Positions 55,160 through 64,000 of a DNA stretch of 64,000 bases are shown one piece after another (the stretch's first letter is position 1; the number at the start of each line of letters is the position of its first letter). A model generated the notes under the pieces. It did not search any database. It was not told the origin of the DNA and was given only the letters and a program-made list of their open reading frames with translations. Origin of the DNA: an uncultured Eubacterium sp. (GTDB lineage Bacteria; Bacillota; Clostridia; Lachnospirales; CAG-274); NCBI GenBank assembly GCA_900545305.1, contig UQYD01000004.1, positions 31,318-95,317 on the forward strand, written 5' to 3'. Both the position numbers and the translations under genes were made by a program.

Positions 55160-57232
55160 TTACTCTATACCATACAATATACCATTACAAATTGCCGCAG
55201 CCAAGTTACTGCCACCTTTTCTTCCTCTGGCTACTATAACCGGCACATTACATTTACTTATAATTTCCTTTGCCTCAACTACATTTACAAAGCCTACAGG
55301 CACAGCAATTATAAGTACAGGTTTTATTTTATTTTCTTCTATTAATTCCTTTAGCTTTATAAGGGCAGTTGGTGCATTCCCAACAGCTATAATGTATTCA
55401 CCCTCTAATTCTGATGCTTTCTCCATAGAGGCAACAGCTCTTGTAGTGCCATTTTCCTTTGCTCTTTTAGCAATATCCTCATCAGCCATAAAGCATAAAA
55501 CTTCTCCACCATATTTACCTAAAACTCTCTTATTAATACCGGCTTTAGCCATATTAGTGTCAGTTATTATTGATGCTCCTCTTTTTATAGCCTCTCTAGC
55601 CTGTTCAACACAATTTGGAGAAAAATACAAACTTGTTTCATAGTCAAAATCAGCTGTAGTGTGTATAGCCCTTTTTACAATAGGCTTATATTCTTCTGGC
55701 ACTTCTGTAATCATTTCACTTTCTATAATTTCCATACTTCGTGCTTCAATATCCTTTGGAAGTACAAATTGTGGAGTATAGTCAGTTTCCTTATTCTCTA
55801 ATATTTCATAAATTTTATCCATATCCATATTTTCACGAATAAGGTCTGCCAATTTATCGTATTGACTATTTTTATATTCTTCTACATCTATAGTTTTTAC
55901 GTCAAAAGAAATACCCTTTTTATCAAATATTCTTTTTATATACTTTTCTCTAAAATCTGTTTCATCAAAGACACCATGAACATAAGTACCAACACAGTTA
56001 TTTAAAACACAACCTTCTTTTCTGCCCTCAATTTCAGAAAAAGCCTGTCCACCCTTTACTACACTTTGACCTTGATGTATTTCATAGCCTGTTATTTTTT
56101 CGCCATTATAGGCTACACCTGTAATCTGTCTTGTAGTCTTTTCCATATAGAAATCAGTTTCTACAGGCAACAGTCCAAGACCCTCTATAGTGTCAATGCC
56201 ATTTTCAACACCCTCACTATCAGTTATTTTTTCACCCATAAGCTGATAGCCACCACAAATGCCAAAAATATCTGTACCATTTTCAGCCAATTTTTGTATA
56301 GCTGACTTTAAGCCTGTTTCATTAAGCCACTTCATATCGGCAATAGTATTTTTAGTTCCCCCAAGTACAATCAAATCTGGCTTTCCCAGTTCTTTTACAC
56401 TTGAAACATATCTCATACCATATTGTTCAAGGGGAGAAAAATCAGTAAAGTTTGACAACTTAGGCAATCTTATAACAGCAATATCTATTGCTCCTACAGT
56501 TTTATTTTCAAGTCTTGTAGACAAGCTGTCCTCGTCATCAATATCTATATTTCCATAAGGCACAACACCAACAACAGGAGTATGACATTTCTTTTCAAGC
56601 ATAGTAATGCCATTTTCAAGTATAGCCTTGTCCCCTCTGAATTTATTTATAACTATACCTTTTATTCTCTTTTTCTCATTGTAAGGCAAGAGTTCCACAG
56701 TGCCATAAAGCTGTGCAAAAACTCCACCTCTGTCAATATCTCCTACAAGTATAACTGGTGCATCTACCATTTCAGCCATACCCATATTTACAATATCATC
56801 AGATTTCAAATTAATTTCAGCCGGAGAACCAGCACCCTCTATTACAATAATGTCATACTTTTCAGCTAATTTATTATAGGCTTCTTTTATTGTAGGAATA
56901 AGCTGTTTTTTGTATTTAAAATACTCTTTAGCTTTCATATTTCCTATAGGCTTACCCATAACTATAACCTGTGAACCTGTGTCAGAATTTGGTTTTAAAA
57001 GTATTGGGTTCATTAATACGTCAGGTTCAACACCGGCAGCTTCAGCCTGTACAACCTGTGCTCTGCCCATTTCCAAACCGTCTTTTGTAATAAAAGAATT
57101 CAATGCCATATTTTGAGATTTAAAAGGTGCTACCTTGTATCCGTCTTGTGCAAAAACTCTCAAAAGTCCGGCAGTTATAATACTCTTACCGGCATTTGAC
57201 ATTGTTCCCTGTACCATTATTACTTTAGCCAC
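55160..57232 (-). CDS. Cobyric acid synthase fused to precorrin-8X methylmutase
   Basis: A 690-residue fusion. Residues 1 to about 480 are CbiP/CobQ, which amidates the corrin side chains b, d, e and g with glutamine: [19 protein letters not shown] (P-loop-like), [24 protein letters not shown], and the glutamine amidotransferase part [11 protein letters not shown] with its Cys and [10 protein letters not shown] with its His. Residues about 500-690 are CbiC/CobH, which moves a methyl from C-11 to C-12: [13 protein letters not shown] with the catalytic His, [22 protein letters not shown] and [14 protein letters not shown] at 57232 is chosen over 57271 because AAGGAG sits 9 bases upstream. It overlaps cbiB by 13 bases and is last in the operon. 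Confidence 0.93.
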   Translation of the reverse strand: MAKVIMVQGTMSNAGKSIITAGLLRVFAQDGYKVAPFKSQNMALNSFITKDGLEMGRAQVVQAEAAGVEPDVLMNPILLKPNSDTGSQVIVMGKPIGNMKAKEYFKYKKQLIPTIKEAYNKLAEKYDIIVIEGAGSPAEINLKSDDIVNMGMAEMVDAPVILVGDIDRGGVFAQLYGTVELLPYNEKKRIKGIVINKFRGDKAILENGITMLEKKCHTPVVGVVPYGNIDIDDEDSLSTRLENKTVGAIDIAVIRLPKLSNFTDFSPLEQYGMRYVSSVKELGKPDLIVLGGTKNTIADMKWLNETGLKSAIQKLAENGTDIFGICGGYQLMGEKITDSEGVENGIDTIEGLGLLPVETDFYMEKTTRQITGVAYNGEKITGYEIHQGQSVVKGGQAFSEIEGRKEGCVLNNCVGTYVHGVFDETDFREKYIKRIFDKKGISFDVKTIDVEEYKNSQYDKLADLIRENMDMDKIYEILENKETDYTPQFVLPKDIEARSMEIIESEMITEVPEEYKPIVKRAIHTTADFDYETSLYFSPNCVEQAREAIKRGASIITDTNMAKAGINKRVLGKYGGEVLCFMADEDIAKRAKENGTTRAVASMEKASELEGEYIIAVGNAPTALIKLKELIEENKIKPVLIIAVPVGFVNVVEAKEIISKCNVPVIVARGRKGGSNLAAAICNGILYGIE

Positions 57233-58167
57233 ATTATCACACTCCTTATTACAAGACCAACTACAAGACAAATGATTGTCATTGTATACATTATATCATT
57301 TGCTCTCTTTATGTCTTCGTTTTCTATTTCTCTGTTTTTATCACCTATATAAGGCTTTTTATGAACAACACCAAAATATGTCGCATCTCCGGCAAGCTGT
57401 ACTCCTAAAGCTCCTGCCATTGCTGACTCTGTCTGAGCTGAATTTGGACTTGCGTGTTTTCTTCTGTCTCTCTTAAAAATCCTAAAGGCATTTTTGTAGT
57501 CATATCTCAATACAAAAGCCGATATAATGACCAATATTCCAGATATTCTAGCCGGTATATAATTTAACACATCATCTAATTTGGCAGCAAATTTGCCTAT
57601 ATAAAAATACTTTTCCTCTACATAACCTATCATAGAGTCCATTGTATTTACAGCCTTATAAACTACTCCACCAACAGGTCCGAAAATAAGCATATATATC
57701 AAAGGAGCTATAACTCCGTCTGATGAGTTTTCTGCCACAGTTTCCACTGCTGCCTTTATAATGCCCTCTTTTGTCAAAGACTGTGTATCTCTGCCAACTA
57801 TCATTGAAACAGCCTTTCTTGCACCTTCTGTGTCGTTGTTTTCAAAAGCCTTATAAACTTTCATACTTTCTGTTTTAAGTGACTTTCCGGCAAGCATATA
57901 GTAACAAATAATAGCAGAAACTGTTGTATAAGCATACTTATTGAAAGATGACAATTTAAGCACCAATAACGTAATGCCACCGGAAACAGAAATAACCACA
58001 ATAGCCAATATTGCTCCCAGTATCATAAGCATAGTATTGTTTCTTGCAATTTTTCTGCACAGTTTTTCAAGTATACTAATAAAACTGCCAATCCATCTAA
58101 TAGGATGTGGCAGTTTATAAGGGTCGCCAATTATTGTATCCAGTATAAATCCCAAAAGAATATCCAT
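57220..58167 (-). CDS. cbiB: Adenosylcobinamide-phosphate synthase
   Basis: A 315-residue membrane enzyme that attaches aminopropanol phosphate to adenosylcobyric acid. [63 protein letters not shown] and [26 protein letters not shown] [17 protein letters not shown] are diagnostic. It lies 2 bases after the phosphatase gene and overlaps the CbiP-CbiC start. Confidence 0.95.
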   Translation of the reverse strand: MDILLGFILDTIIGDPYKLPHPIRWIGSFISILEKLCRKIARNNTMLMILGAILAIVVISVSGGITLLVLKLSSFNKYAYTTVSAIICYYMLAGKSLKTESMKVYKAFENNDTEGARKAVSMIVGRDTQSLTKEGIIKAAVETVAENSSDGVIAPLIYMLIFGPVGGVVYKAVNTMDSMIGYVEEKYFYIGKFAAKLDDVLNYIPARISGILVIISAFVLRYDYKNAFRIFKRDRRKHASPNSAQTESAMAGALGVQLAGDATYFGVVHKKPYIGDKNREIENEDIKRANDIMYTMTIICLVVGLVIRSVIMWLK

Positions 58168-58169
58168 AA

Positions 58170-58739
58170 TTACACCAAAGTTTTTAAATCCTTTACTTCA
58201 TTATTTTCCCAGTTAATAACAAAACCTAAGCCATTTTTAGGCACAGTTGTGTAAAAGTTCTCTCCAGTAAGAGCTGTAAGTAATGCCATCATAGTTCCAC
58301 CATGAATTACAAAAGCTGAATTTACACTATTTTTAGATACATCTACAGCCTCTTTAAAACCCTTTACACATCTGTCTGTAAAAGCCTTAAAACTCTCTCC
58401 ATTAGGAATATCACTTGTGCCATTAGACTTTATCCAGCGTATGTAGTCTGGGTTATTTTCAAGTTGCAAATGAGTCTTGTTTTCAAAATCCCCAAAATTG
58501 ATTTCTCTTAAATTATCCACAACTATAGGCTTATGTTGAGGATAAATCAAGTTAGAAGTCTGCAAACACCTTTTTAATGGACTTGAAACAACTATGCCTA
58601 CTTCAGGATAAATTCCCTTTTCCACATACTCCTTTATTGTTTCCACACCCTCATCACAAAGGGGGTCATTTGTTACTCCGTTAAAACAGCCTTTTACATT
58701 GCCTATTGTTCTGCCATGTCTTATTAAAGTAATTTTCAT
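58170..58739 (-). CDS. cobC: Histidine phosphatase, probable alpha-ribazole phosphatase
   Basis: A 189-residue phosphoglycerate-mutase-fold enzyme expected to dephosphorylate alpha-ribazole or adenosylcobalamin 5'-phosphate. LIRHGRTIGN is the catalytic RHG, SSPLKRCLQTSNL the second Arg, NFGDFENKTH the acid and FVIHGGTMMALL the second His. The cobC name rests on operon position. It overlaps the CobU-like gene by 4 bases (ATGA). Confidence 0.87.
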   Translation of the reverse strand: MKITLIRHGRTIGNVKGCFNGVTNDPLCDEGVETIKEYVEKGIYPEVGIVVSSPLKRCLQTSNLIYPQHKPIVVDNLREINFGDFENKTHLQLENNPDYIRWIKSNGTSDIPNGESFKAFTDRCVKGFKEAVDVSKNSVNSAFVIHGGTMMALLTALTGENFYTTVPKNGLGFVINWENNEVKDLKTLV

Positions 58740-59098
58740 TTAATAATCACTCCGATTCCACAAATCACACGAGTAACTCTCTCTGCTCTTTCTGCCAATA
58801 TACAGCAACTTCTGCCTACAGCCTCTCTGTATAAAATCTGCTTTTTATCCATAGGCACAACGCCACAGCCTACTTCATCGCAGGCAACAGCCTTTGCATT
58901 AATATTTTGAGAAAATTCCAAAGGGTCTTTTCCATTTTCCATTATTTTTCTGACAAACTCGTGATAATTAACAATAACATCTGCATTTTCAATGCTTTCA
59001 ATGCTATCTTCTTTTCCATCAGCTATTATACCATTATATGCTTTTATTGCCAAGTCATTATGACCTTGAGAATTTCCACCTATAAACAATTTCAACAA
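58736..59098 (-). CDS. CobU-like protein with a lost P-loop
   Basis: A 120-residue paralogue of adenosylcobinamide kinase/guanylyltransferase. The C-terminal half (ACDEVGCGVVPMDKKQILYREAVGR and AERVTRVICGIG, quoted in part) matches CobU. The N-terminus IGGNSQGHND replaces the GGSGSGKS P-loop of the true CobU at 59862, and the guanylylated-His region is missing. It cannot be a normal kinase. It is kept in frame, coupled to cobS and cobC by short overlaps, so it may be an accessory or regulatory subunit rather than debris. Confidence 0.75.
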   Translation of the reverse strand: MLKLFIGGNSQGHNDLAIKAYNGIIADGKEDSIESIENADVIVNYHEFVRKIMENGKDPLEFSQNINAKAVACDEVGCGVVPMDKKQILYREAVGRSCCILAERAERVTRVICGIGVIIK

Positions 59099-59859
59099 AT
59101 AAAATCACCTATACCCATAATAAAAAAGCATATAAACTCAACAACACATATGAAAAAGCCCATTAAATCTCCACTAATCCCGCCAAAATGCTTTCTATTT
59201 ATATTTTGGAAAATCATTACAAATATAAATACAATGCCAAGGGTAATAATAGAACGAACAGGAGCTAAAATCTCCATTACAGAAATACTAGCAATAAGCC
59301 ATACAACACAAATAACAGCTGTAACAAACTTGTTTGCACTAGAAACAAAAGTGTATAACATACCACTATTTTTAGCAAGGTCCTCACTCATAGCCACAAT
59401 ACCTACTAAGGCTCTTGTAAACACAAAAACAATAGCCATATAAACAGCCTCAGCTAAGTTATCAACAGTACCTAAAATATAGGCGGTAATAAGAACATAA
59501 AAAATAGCATATATAATTGCAAATGCTCCTGTATGAGGGTCATCTAATATTCTAATTTTATCATCTCTTGATTTATGAGAGCTAAGGGCATCTATAGTAT
59601 CCATAAAGCCGTCCATATGTATACCACCATTTACAAGCAACATAGCAACAGCAAAGGATATAATACCAAAAGCAGTTTCTGGTACATTAAATCGTTGTGC
59701 TAACAAATTTAAGCCTATAAATAAAGCACCCATTACGACACCTACTAAAGGCAAAAAGCAAAAGATATATTTCATATCCTTCTTTTCCCAATCTATATAG
59801 GGCATAGGTATTTTACTAAATACTGCAAAACAAATTATAAGACTTCTTAAAGCACCCAA
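59092..59859 (-). CDS. cobS: Adenosylcobinamide-GDP ribazoletransferase
   Basis: A 255-residue membrane enzyme that joins GDP-cobinamide and alpha-ribazole to give cobalamin. FSKIPMPYIDWEKKDMKYIFCFLPLVG (in part FSKIPMPY), LVNGGIHMDGFMDTIDAL with the acidic cluster, SHKSRDDKIRILDDPHTG and ISGDLMGF are typical. The open frame begins at 59898. TTG at 59859 is chosen because the AAGGAGG at the cobU end lies just upstream. It overlaps the CobU-like gene by 7 bases. Confidence 0.93.
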   Translation of the reverse strand: MGALRSLIICFAVFSKIPMPYIDWEKKDMKYIFCFLPLVGVVMGALFIGLNLLAQRFNVPETAFGIISFAVAMLLVNGGIHMDGFMDTIDALSSHKSRDDKIRILDDPHTGAFAIIYAIFYVLITAYILGTVDNLAEAVYMAIVFVFTRALVGIVAMSEDLAKNSGMLYTFVSSANKFVTAVICVVWLIASISVMEILAPVRSIITLGIVFIFVMIFQNINRKHFGGISGDLMGFFICVVEFICFFIMGIGDFIC

Positions 59860-59861
59860 TT

Positions 59862-60377
59862 TTATTCCTCCTTCTTTAAAAGTATATCTATTCCACAAAC
59901 CACTTCATAAACTCTGTCAGCTTTTTCTGCAACAGCGTTATTTATGTCTGCTAAAATTTCAATATACTTATTAGTCAGGCTATCATATTTTTCTCCATCT
60001 GAGAAAACATCACCTGTTATTATTATCATATTTTCTACTTTATTATACAACTGTACTATTCCATTTACAATAAACATATTTATATCTTTTTGTGGATTTT
60101 TTGTAAACATATTATTTGCTACTAAATTAGGCAAATCTTCTAGTAAGGCACAAGACTTATACGGTATATCAATATTTCCAATATCCATATATTCCTCAAT
60201 CGTTTCAAAACCTTTGCCTTTTCTAAGTTTCAAATGTCTTTCAACACGCCTTTTTCCCTCATTGCCATAAGGAATCATTGTAGCAAGATAGTACAGTTTG
60301 GAATTACTTTTTTGTGCCAGTTCTTCTCCAAAACTACTTTTGCCAGAGCCACTTCCTCCTATAATAAGTGTAAGCAT
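59862..60377 (-). CDS. cobU: Adenosylcobinamide kinase / guanylyltransferase
   Basis: A 171-residue bifunctional enzyme that phosphorylates and GMP-caps adenosylcobinamide. The P-loop GGSGSGKSSFGEELA is intact. ATMIPYGNEGKRRVERHLKLRKG includes the guanylylated His region, and ALLEDLPNLVANNMF is the usual mid motif. It lacks the EVGxGIVP motif that appears in the neighbouring 120-residue paralogue, which is notable: between them the two hold the features of one CobU. It overlaps cobT by one base. Confidence 0.9.
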   Translation of the reverse strand: MLTLIIGGSGSGKSSFGEELAQKSNSKLYYLATMIPYGNEGKRRVERHLKLRKGKGFETIEEYMDIGNIDIPYKSCALLEDLPNLVANNMFTKNPQKDINMFIVNGIVQLYNKVENMIIITGDVFSDGEKYDSLTNKYIEILADINNAVAEKADRVYEVVCGIDILLKKEE

Positions 60378-61408
60378 TATACCAACCTTTCATAGGGCTT
60401 CATTTCTATTTCTTCAAATGTTACATTGTTATAAAGTGCCATAGCCATATCAAGCAAAGGAAAAAGCATTACAGCACCACTACCCTCGCCTAAAGCCATA
60501 TTTCCATATATTACAGGCTTTAAATTCATTTTTTCAAGTAAAACCCTTGCCACAGGTTCTCTACCCATATGTGATGGTAAAATATAGTCAATAGTATTAG
60601 GATTTATAAGACAGGCAATATAAGCACTAAGACAAGCAATTACGCCATCTATTACTATAGGTATTTTATACATTCCACCGCCTAAAAATGCACCAGTCAT
60701 AGCACAAATATCGTAACCACCTAACTTCATAAGAACATCAAGAGGGTCTTTAGAATTAGGTTTATTGACTTCTATAGCCTTTTTTATTACATTTATTTTT
60801 CTTTCCAATCCGGCACTTGTAAGTCCAGCACCTTTACCTGTAGCCTGTTCTACTGGAATATCAAGAAGTACAGATGCTACGGCTGAAGTAGTAGTAGTAT
60901 TGCCAATGCCCATTTCTCCAAGACCAATAATATCCGTTTTATCTTTTAAATTTTTGACTACATCAATACCTGCATTTATAGCCTGCATCATTTGTTCTTT
61001 TGTCATAGCCTGTCTATTTGCAATATTATTAGTTCCTTTTGAAACCTTGTAGTTTAAAACCCCCTTAGGAGTATCTCCATTAATGCCTACATCGACAGCT
61101 ATTGCCTTTGCTCCACAAGTACCTGACAATTTACTAATAGTAGCTACCCCTTTAGGAATATTATTTGCCACAATAGTCGTAACAGAGCTGTCAGTTTGTG
61201 TAACACCCTCGGCTACTACACCATTGTCACTACAAAATACAACCATTGTTTTATTCTTAATGGTAAAATCAACATTTCCCTTTATAGCTGCTATTTTTAT
61301 AAATAAATTTTCAAATTCACCTAAAGAATCTATAGGCTTTGCTATAGAGTCCCATTTCTTCTTTGCAAGTTTTTTTATATTGTCGTCTGTTCTTTCAAAA
61401 TTATACAT
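60377..61408 (-). CDS. cobT: Nicotinate-nucleotide-dimethylbenzimidazole phosphoribosyltransferase
   Basis: A 343-residue enzyme that makes alpha-ribazole phosphate for the lower ligand. WDSIAKPIDSLGEFENL, VVFCSDNGVVAEGVTQTDSSVT, IGLGEMGIGNTTTTSAVAS and the C-terminal ALGEGSGAVMLFPLLDMAM with the catalytic Glu are complete. It is first in the operon, just after the terminator of the upstream gene. I saw no cobalamin riboswitch before it. Confidence 0.96.
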   Translation of the reverse strand: MYNFERTDDNIKKLAKKKWDSIAKPIDSLGEFENLFIKIAAIKGNVDFTIKNKTMVVFCSDNGVVAEGVTQTDSSVTTIVANNIPKGVATISKLSGTCGAKAIAVDVGINGDTPKGVLNYKVSKGTNNIANRQAMTKEQMMQAINAGIDVVKNLKDKTDIIGLGEMGIGNTTTTSAVASVLLDIPVEQATGKGAGLTSAGLERKINVIKKAIEVNKPNSKDPLDVLMKLGGYDICAMTGAFLGGGMYKIPIVIDGVIACLSAYIACLINPNTIDYILPSHMGREPVARVLLEKMNLKPVIYGNMALGEGSGAVMLFPLLDMAMALYNNVTFEEIEMKPYERLV

Positions 61409-61419
61409 AGTTTCTCCTA

Positions 61420-61449
61420 AACAAAAAGGCTGTGATGTAACTCACAGCC
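61420..61449 (-). terminator. Terminator between the beta-propeller gene and cobT
   Basis: GGCTGTGA/TCACAGCC followed by TTTTTGTTT on the minus strand. Only about 12 bases separate it from the cobT ribosome binding site, so cob expression may depend on read-through. Confidence 0.85.
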
Positions 61450-61460
61450 CCAATTCTATT

Positions 61461-63659
61461 TTACTTAATAAACTTAATCCCTACCATTTTGTCCGGTTCA
61501 GCAAAAGTACCTTGACTGATACCTCTGTTGGTTACACAGTAGAGTTTACCTTTTTTCTTAAATATAGTTTCTATATTTCCTTCTGTAGAGAAAGCTCCAA
61601 GTCTTTCAAAACCTTCGTCCATATAGATACTATAAATATATGCCCCATTAAATGTTATATTGCCATCTTCTTCAGATTTAATAGTAACCGGTAATACAAA
61701 TATATTCTTTTCTGTATCAAACATAAACGCCTGTGGATTTTCAAATACAGAAGAAGAAATATTGCTACCACCTAATTCCTGACTATAGAGAAGTTTAGGA
61801 TTATCCTTACTAGAAATATCAAAGGCATTAATCTTTAACTTATCTCCACCATTATCAACAGTTACGATTTGGTCTTCTCCATAAGGATAAAGCATAATAT
61901 TGCCTTCTGACAATTTCAATATACCATTACCTGATGGGTTAAGTGGATTAGACATATCAACTGTGTAAATTGGCTCGCCCTTTTCCTTTGGTGTTAAATA
62001 AATTTTATCTTCTGTTAATATAACAGAACTAATATTTGCATTGTTTGCCACCTTTGTAGCCTCGCCACTTATTTCCATATTGTTGTTTAAAACATAAACA
62101 CTATTTACAATCTTCTTGTCTTTATCCTCAACGTTACTTGTTACAACCCTTACATAACCATTATTTTCGTCTATAGAGTGGTTATCAACAGGGTGTCCCT
62201 TTACCTCGCCATAAGCATTTCTTGTAAATTCTCCATTGGCAAGTGAAAATCTGTAAATTCTTGTATTTTCTGTCTTATCTGAACTATCAAAAGCTGTATA
62301 TCTGTTTTTAGCAACATACAAGTTACTGCCGAACAATGAAACATTATCTCCGGCACAAAGGAAAGACTTTGCTGAAGTATCCTGTTTATTATCTGCTATA
62401 TTAATAGCCATAACAACTGTATAGCTATCTCCACCCATTTCAGGGAAATACTGCATATTGCTAAAGTCCATTATAGTAACAGCATCGCCATTAGCAGTAT
62501 CTGTATAAGAAGGTGCAACAAAATGACCATTTTTGTAATTGTCAAACACTGATGAATTAGCAACTAAATACACATAATTTCCTTCAAATGATGTGTCTAC
62601 AGCATATCCATCTACAGCAACCTTTCTTTTCTGAACAGGTGCATTAACATTTGTTACGTCATAAACATAAACAACAGTCTTTTCTGTGTCAGGATCTCTC
62701 TGAGAATCTTCTCCTGTTTCCTGTTCACTATTGTTTTCCTTCAAATTACCTACAACAACAAGTGTGTTGTTTTCTAATTCCATCTTCTGTGGCTTAAATT
62801 CGTCATCTAACTTAATAGCAGAAACGTGTTTTAAACCATTAGTGTAATTTAATATATTTACACTTTCCTCTGTAGCACAATACATATAAGTATCATCGCT
62901 TTTAATAAGGTCTTCTCTGTCTTTTTGTAAAAGTCCTGCTACATTAATGTTATCGTTATTCTGACTATTGTTACCAACAGCCTGTCCAATTTTATTAATA
63001 AGTTCATCTTTGTCACTTGTGTTAGTAATTTCCCTTAAATTTTCCTCTGTAGCAACATAAGGTAAATCATTAACCTGTGTTCTTAAATTCTGTATAAACT
63101 CTGTGCTTTCTTCATTTGTAAAAGCATTTTCCTGACTAGACACAATAACCATACCATTATAATAATAAAGATATTCATTAAAGGCATTTGCAAAAACAGT
63201 TATTGGAACGTAGTCAACACCCTTATCAGCAAAAATCTTTATATTATAATCTAACTTCTTTTCTCTTGTGTTATCAACAATACTGGCATTTTCGCTGTCC
63301 ATAACAAGGGCTTTGTTATTCATTCTTATTGTTACACTTGGAGCATTTGCATCTCCTGTTACACTAGCACCATATGCTGTCTTAAAGAAACTTAAAGGCA
63401 CGTAAACATCTTCACCCTTAACAACAGGTACTTGTGATGAGTCAGTCTTTTCTAAAAGGGTCTGCTTTTTGTTTACTAAAATTACAGGACTTCCTAAATT
63501 GAAAACAACTGCATTATCAAGTCTGTCTTCTGATGTAACCTGATTTGAAGTAGTAGGTGCTGAAATATTGTCCTTTTTCTTTGAAATCTGGAATACAAGC
63601 ACTATACTTAAAATAACAAAGTATACAATTACTATATTCAGTATAAGTTTATTGTTCAT
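61461..63659 (-). CDS. Membrane-anchored beta-propeller protein with copper-amine-oxidase-like N-domain
   Basis: A 732-residue exported protein. One N-terminal anchor helix (about 4-25) is followed by a stalk region resembling the copper amine oxidase N-terminal domain (about 50-185; FNLGSPVILVNKK, VYVPLSFFKTAYGASV, VDYVPITVFANAF). A Beta_propel-type domain (about 250-732) has many short beta blades. It is a known architecture of Clostridia, with unknown function and no catalytic residues visible. The frame opens at 63725, but the ATG at 63659 follows GAGGAG. It lies upstream of the cob operon. Confidence 0.85.
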   Translation of the reverse strand: MNNKLILNIVIVYFVILSIVLVFQISKKKDNISAPTTSNQVTSEDRLDNAVVFNLGSPVILVNKKQTLLEKTDSSQVPVVKGEDVYVPLSFFKTAYGASVTGDANAPSVTIRMNNKALVMDSENASIVDNTREKKLDYNIKIFADKGVDYVPITVFANAFNEYLYYYNGMVIVSSQENAFTNEESTEFIQNLRTQVNDLPYVATEENLREITNTSDKDELINKIGQAVGNNSQNNDNINVAGLLQKDREDLIKSDDTYMYCATEESVNILNYTNGLKHVSAIKLDDEFKPQKMELENNTLVVVGNLKENNSEQETGEDSQRDPDTEKTVVYVYDVTNVNAPVQKRKVAVDGYAVDTSFEGNYVYLVANSSVFDNYKNGHFVAPSYTDTANGDAVTIMDFSNMQYFPEMGGDSYTVVMAINIADNKQDTSAKSFLCAGDNVSLFGSNLYVAKNRYTAFDSSDKTENTRIYRFSLANGEFTRNAYGEVKGHPVDNHSIDENNGYVRVVTSNVEDKDKKIVNSVYVLNNNMEISGEATKVANNANISSVILTEDKIYLTPKEKGEPIYTVDMSNPLNPSGNGILKLSEGNIMLYPYGEDQIVTVDNGGDKLKINAFDISSKDNPKLLYSQELGGSNISSSVFENPQAFMFDTEKNIFVLPVTIKSEEDGNITFNGAYIYSIYMDEGFERLGAFSTEGNIETIFKKKGKLYCVTNRGISQGTFAEPDKMVGIKFIK

Positions 63660-63823
63660 AAAAAAACTCCTCTTAATTTTTGTTACTAAGGCACAAAAAC
63701 TCGTCAAATATAAATTTACACACACTTTTAATTAAAATATATTATAGTACAATTTTTCAATATTTACAAGTAAAAACATTAAATACCAGTTAAATTTAAG
63801 TTTTCTATAAATTTTTATAACAG

Positions 63824-63855
63824 AAAAAAGGACACAAGGCATTTGCCCTGTGTCC
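63824..63855 (-). terminator. Terminator from a gene right of the window
   Basis: GGACACA and GGC pair with GCC and TGTGTCC across one mismatch, followed by six T on the minus strand. It should end a minus-strand transcript entering from beyond 64000. The rest of 63660-63924 shows only AT-rich sequence, plus the upstream region shared with RNA copy 1 from about 63878. Confidence 0.75.
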
Positions 63856-63924
63856 CTCAGAGTGTCAAAAAAACTAATTTTAGAAAATAATTTGAATTTT
63901 TGATAAATGTATTTACATATTTTT

Positions 63925-64000
63925 CAGATTATCAAAGGAAAGTTGTTAAGAAAACCTTGGTTTTCTTAAACTAATTCCACAGGTCGAGCTTTGCCCGACC
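63925..64000 (+). ncRNA. Structured RNA of unknown family, copy 2 (cut by window edge)
   Basis: Collinear with 29841-29917. Hairpin TTAAGAAAACC/GGTTTTCTTAA is identical. The next stem is GGTCG/CGACC (63982-63986 with 63996-64000) around the same AGCTTTGCC loop, whereas copy 1 has ACTCG/CGAGT, so paired positions have changed together. The promoter-like region upstream is also shared. Confidence 0.75.

Noticed and set aside
61409..61460. Cobalamin riboswitch before cobT
   Set aside because: The 52-base gap is filled by a terminator and a ribosome binding site, too short for the aptamer.

Overview
The window comes from an AT-rich, endospore-forming, pectin-degrading member of the Clostridia (Firmicutes). 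Spore formation is shown by gpr and by spoIIE, which heads the classic spoIIE-tilS-hpt-ftsH cluster. The pectin habit is shown by three secreted dockerin-bearing proteins acting or probably acting on pectin (a PL1 lyase, a CE8 plus CE12 esterase and a PL9 lyase) and a fourth dockerin protein with a beta-helix. An S-layer (SLH) protein, strong AGGAGG ribosome binding sites and an isoleucine T-box fit the same group. I do not name a species.

Layout. 1-10.4 kb (minus strand) is a branched-chain amino acid operon: promoter, T-box with AUC specifier, ilvN, ilvC, cimA, leuC, leuD, leuB, with ilvD running off the left edge. Between leuB and ilvD lie a lipase-like gene, an SLH gene and a fused scar of ilvD 5' and leuB 3' remnants. 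10.7-20 kb holds the PL1 and CE8-CE12 dockerin enzymes, thiE and a zinc-ribbon membrane protein. 20.4-26 kb holds rpsT, gpr, recX, a DUF951 gene, mscS and three related small membrane proteins. 26-30 kb is ppx-ppk followed by a structured RNA. 30-32.6 kb holds a dockerin beta-helix protein and an ArsC/Spx-like protein. 32.7-39.1 kb is ftsH, hpt, tilS and spoIIE. 39.2-47 kb is phosphate control: ppx/gppA, phoU, pstBACS, phoR and phoP. 47-50 kb holds paired half-size chromate transporters and the PL9 lyase. 50-54 kb holds pepF, glgA and an RNHCP gene. 54.1-55.1 kb is an Abi_2 (AbiF-like, HEPN) gene behind its own short terminated RNA. 55.2-61.4 kb is a late cobalamin operon with a CbiP-CbiC fusion. 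61.5-63.7 kb is a beta-propeller protein, and the window ends inside a second copy of the structured RNA.

How the parts fit. Eleven-base-periodic TTTACA-like repeats (Pho boxes) lie before phoPR, pstSCAB-phoU-ppx and ppx-ppk, which suggests one phosphate-starvation regulon that also sets polyphosphate level. The T-box reads Ile charging and controls the citramalate route (cimA plus leuCDB) together with ilvN and ilvC.

Leading candidates for something new: (1) the AbiF-like HEPN gene whose promoter drives a ~73-nt two-hairpin RNA ending in a terminator just before the gene; (2) a ~190-nt structured RNA at 29841-30028 with a second copy at the right edge, showing compensatory base changes; (3) a dispersed three-hairpin repeat family whose stems vary while the folds persist; (4) the leuB/ilvD duplication scar. 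Starts were moved from the longest reading frame wherever a ribosome binding site and family length decided it.
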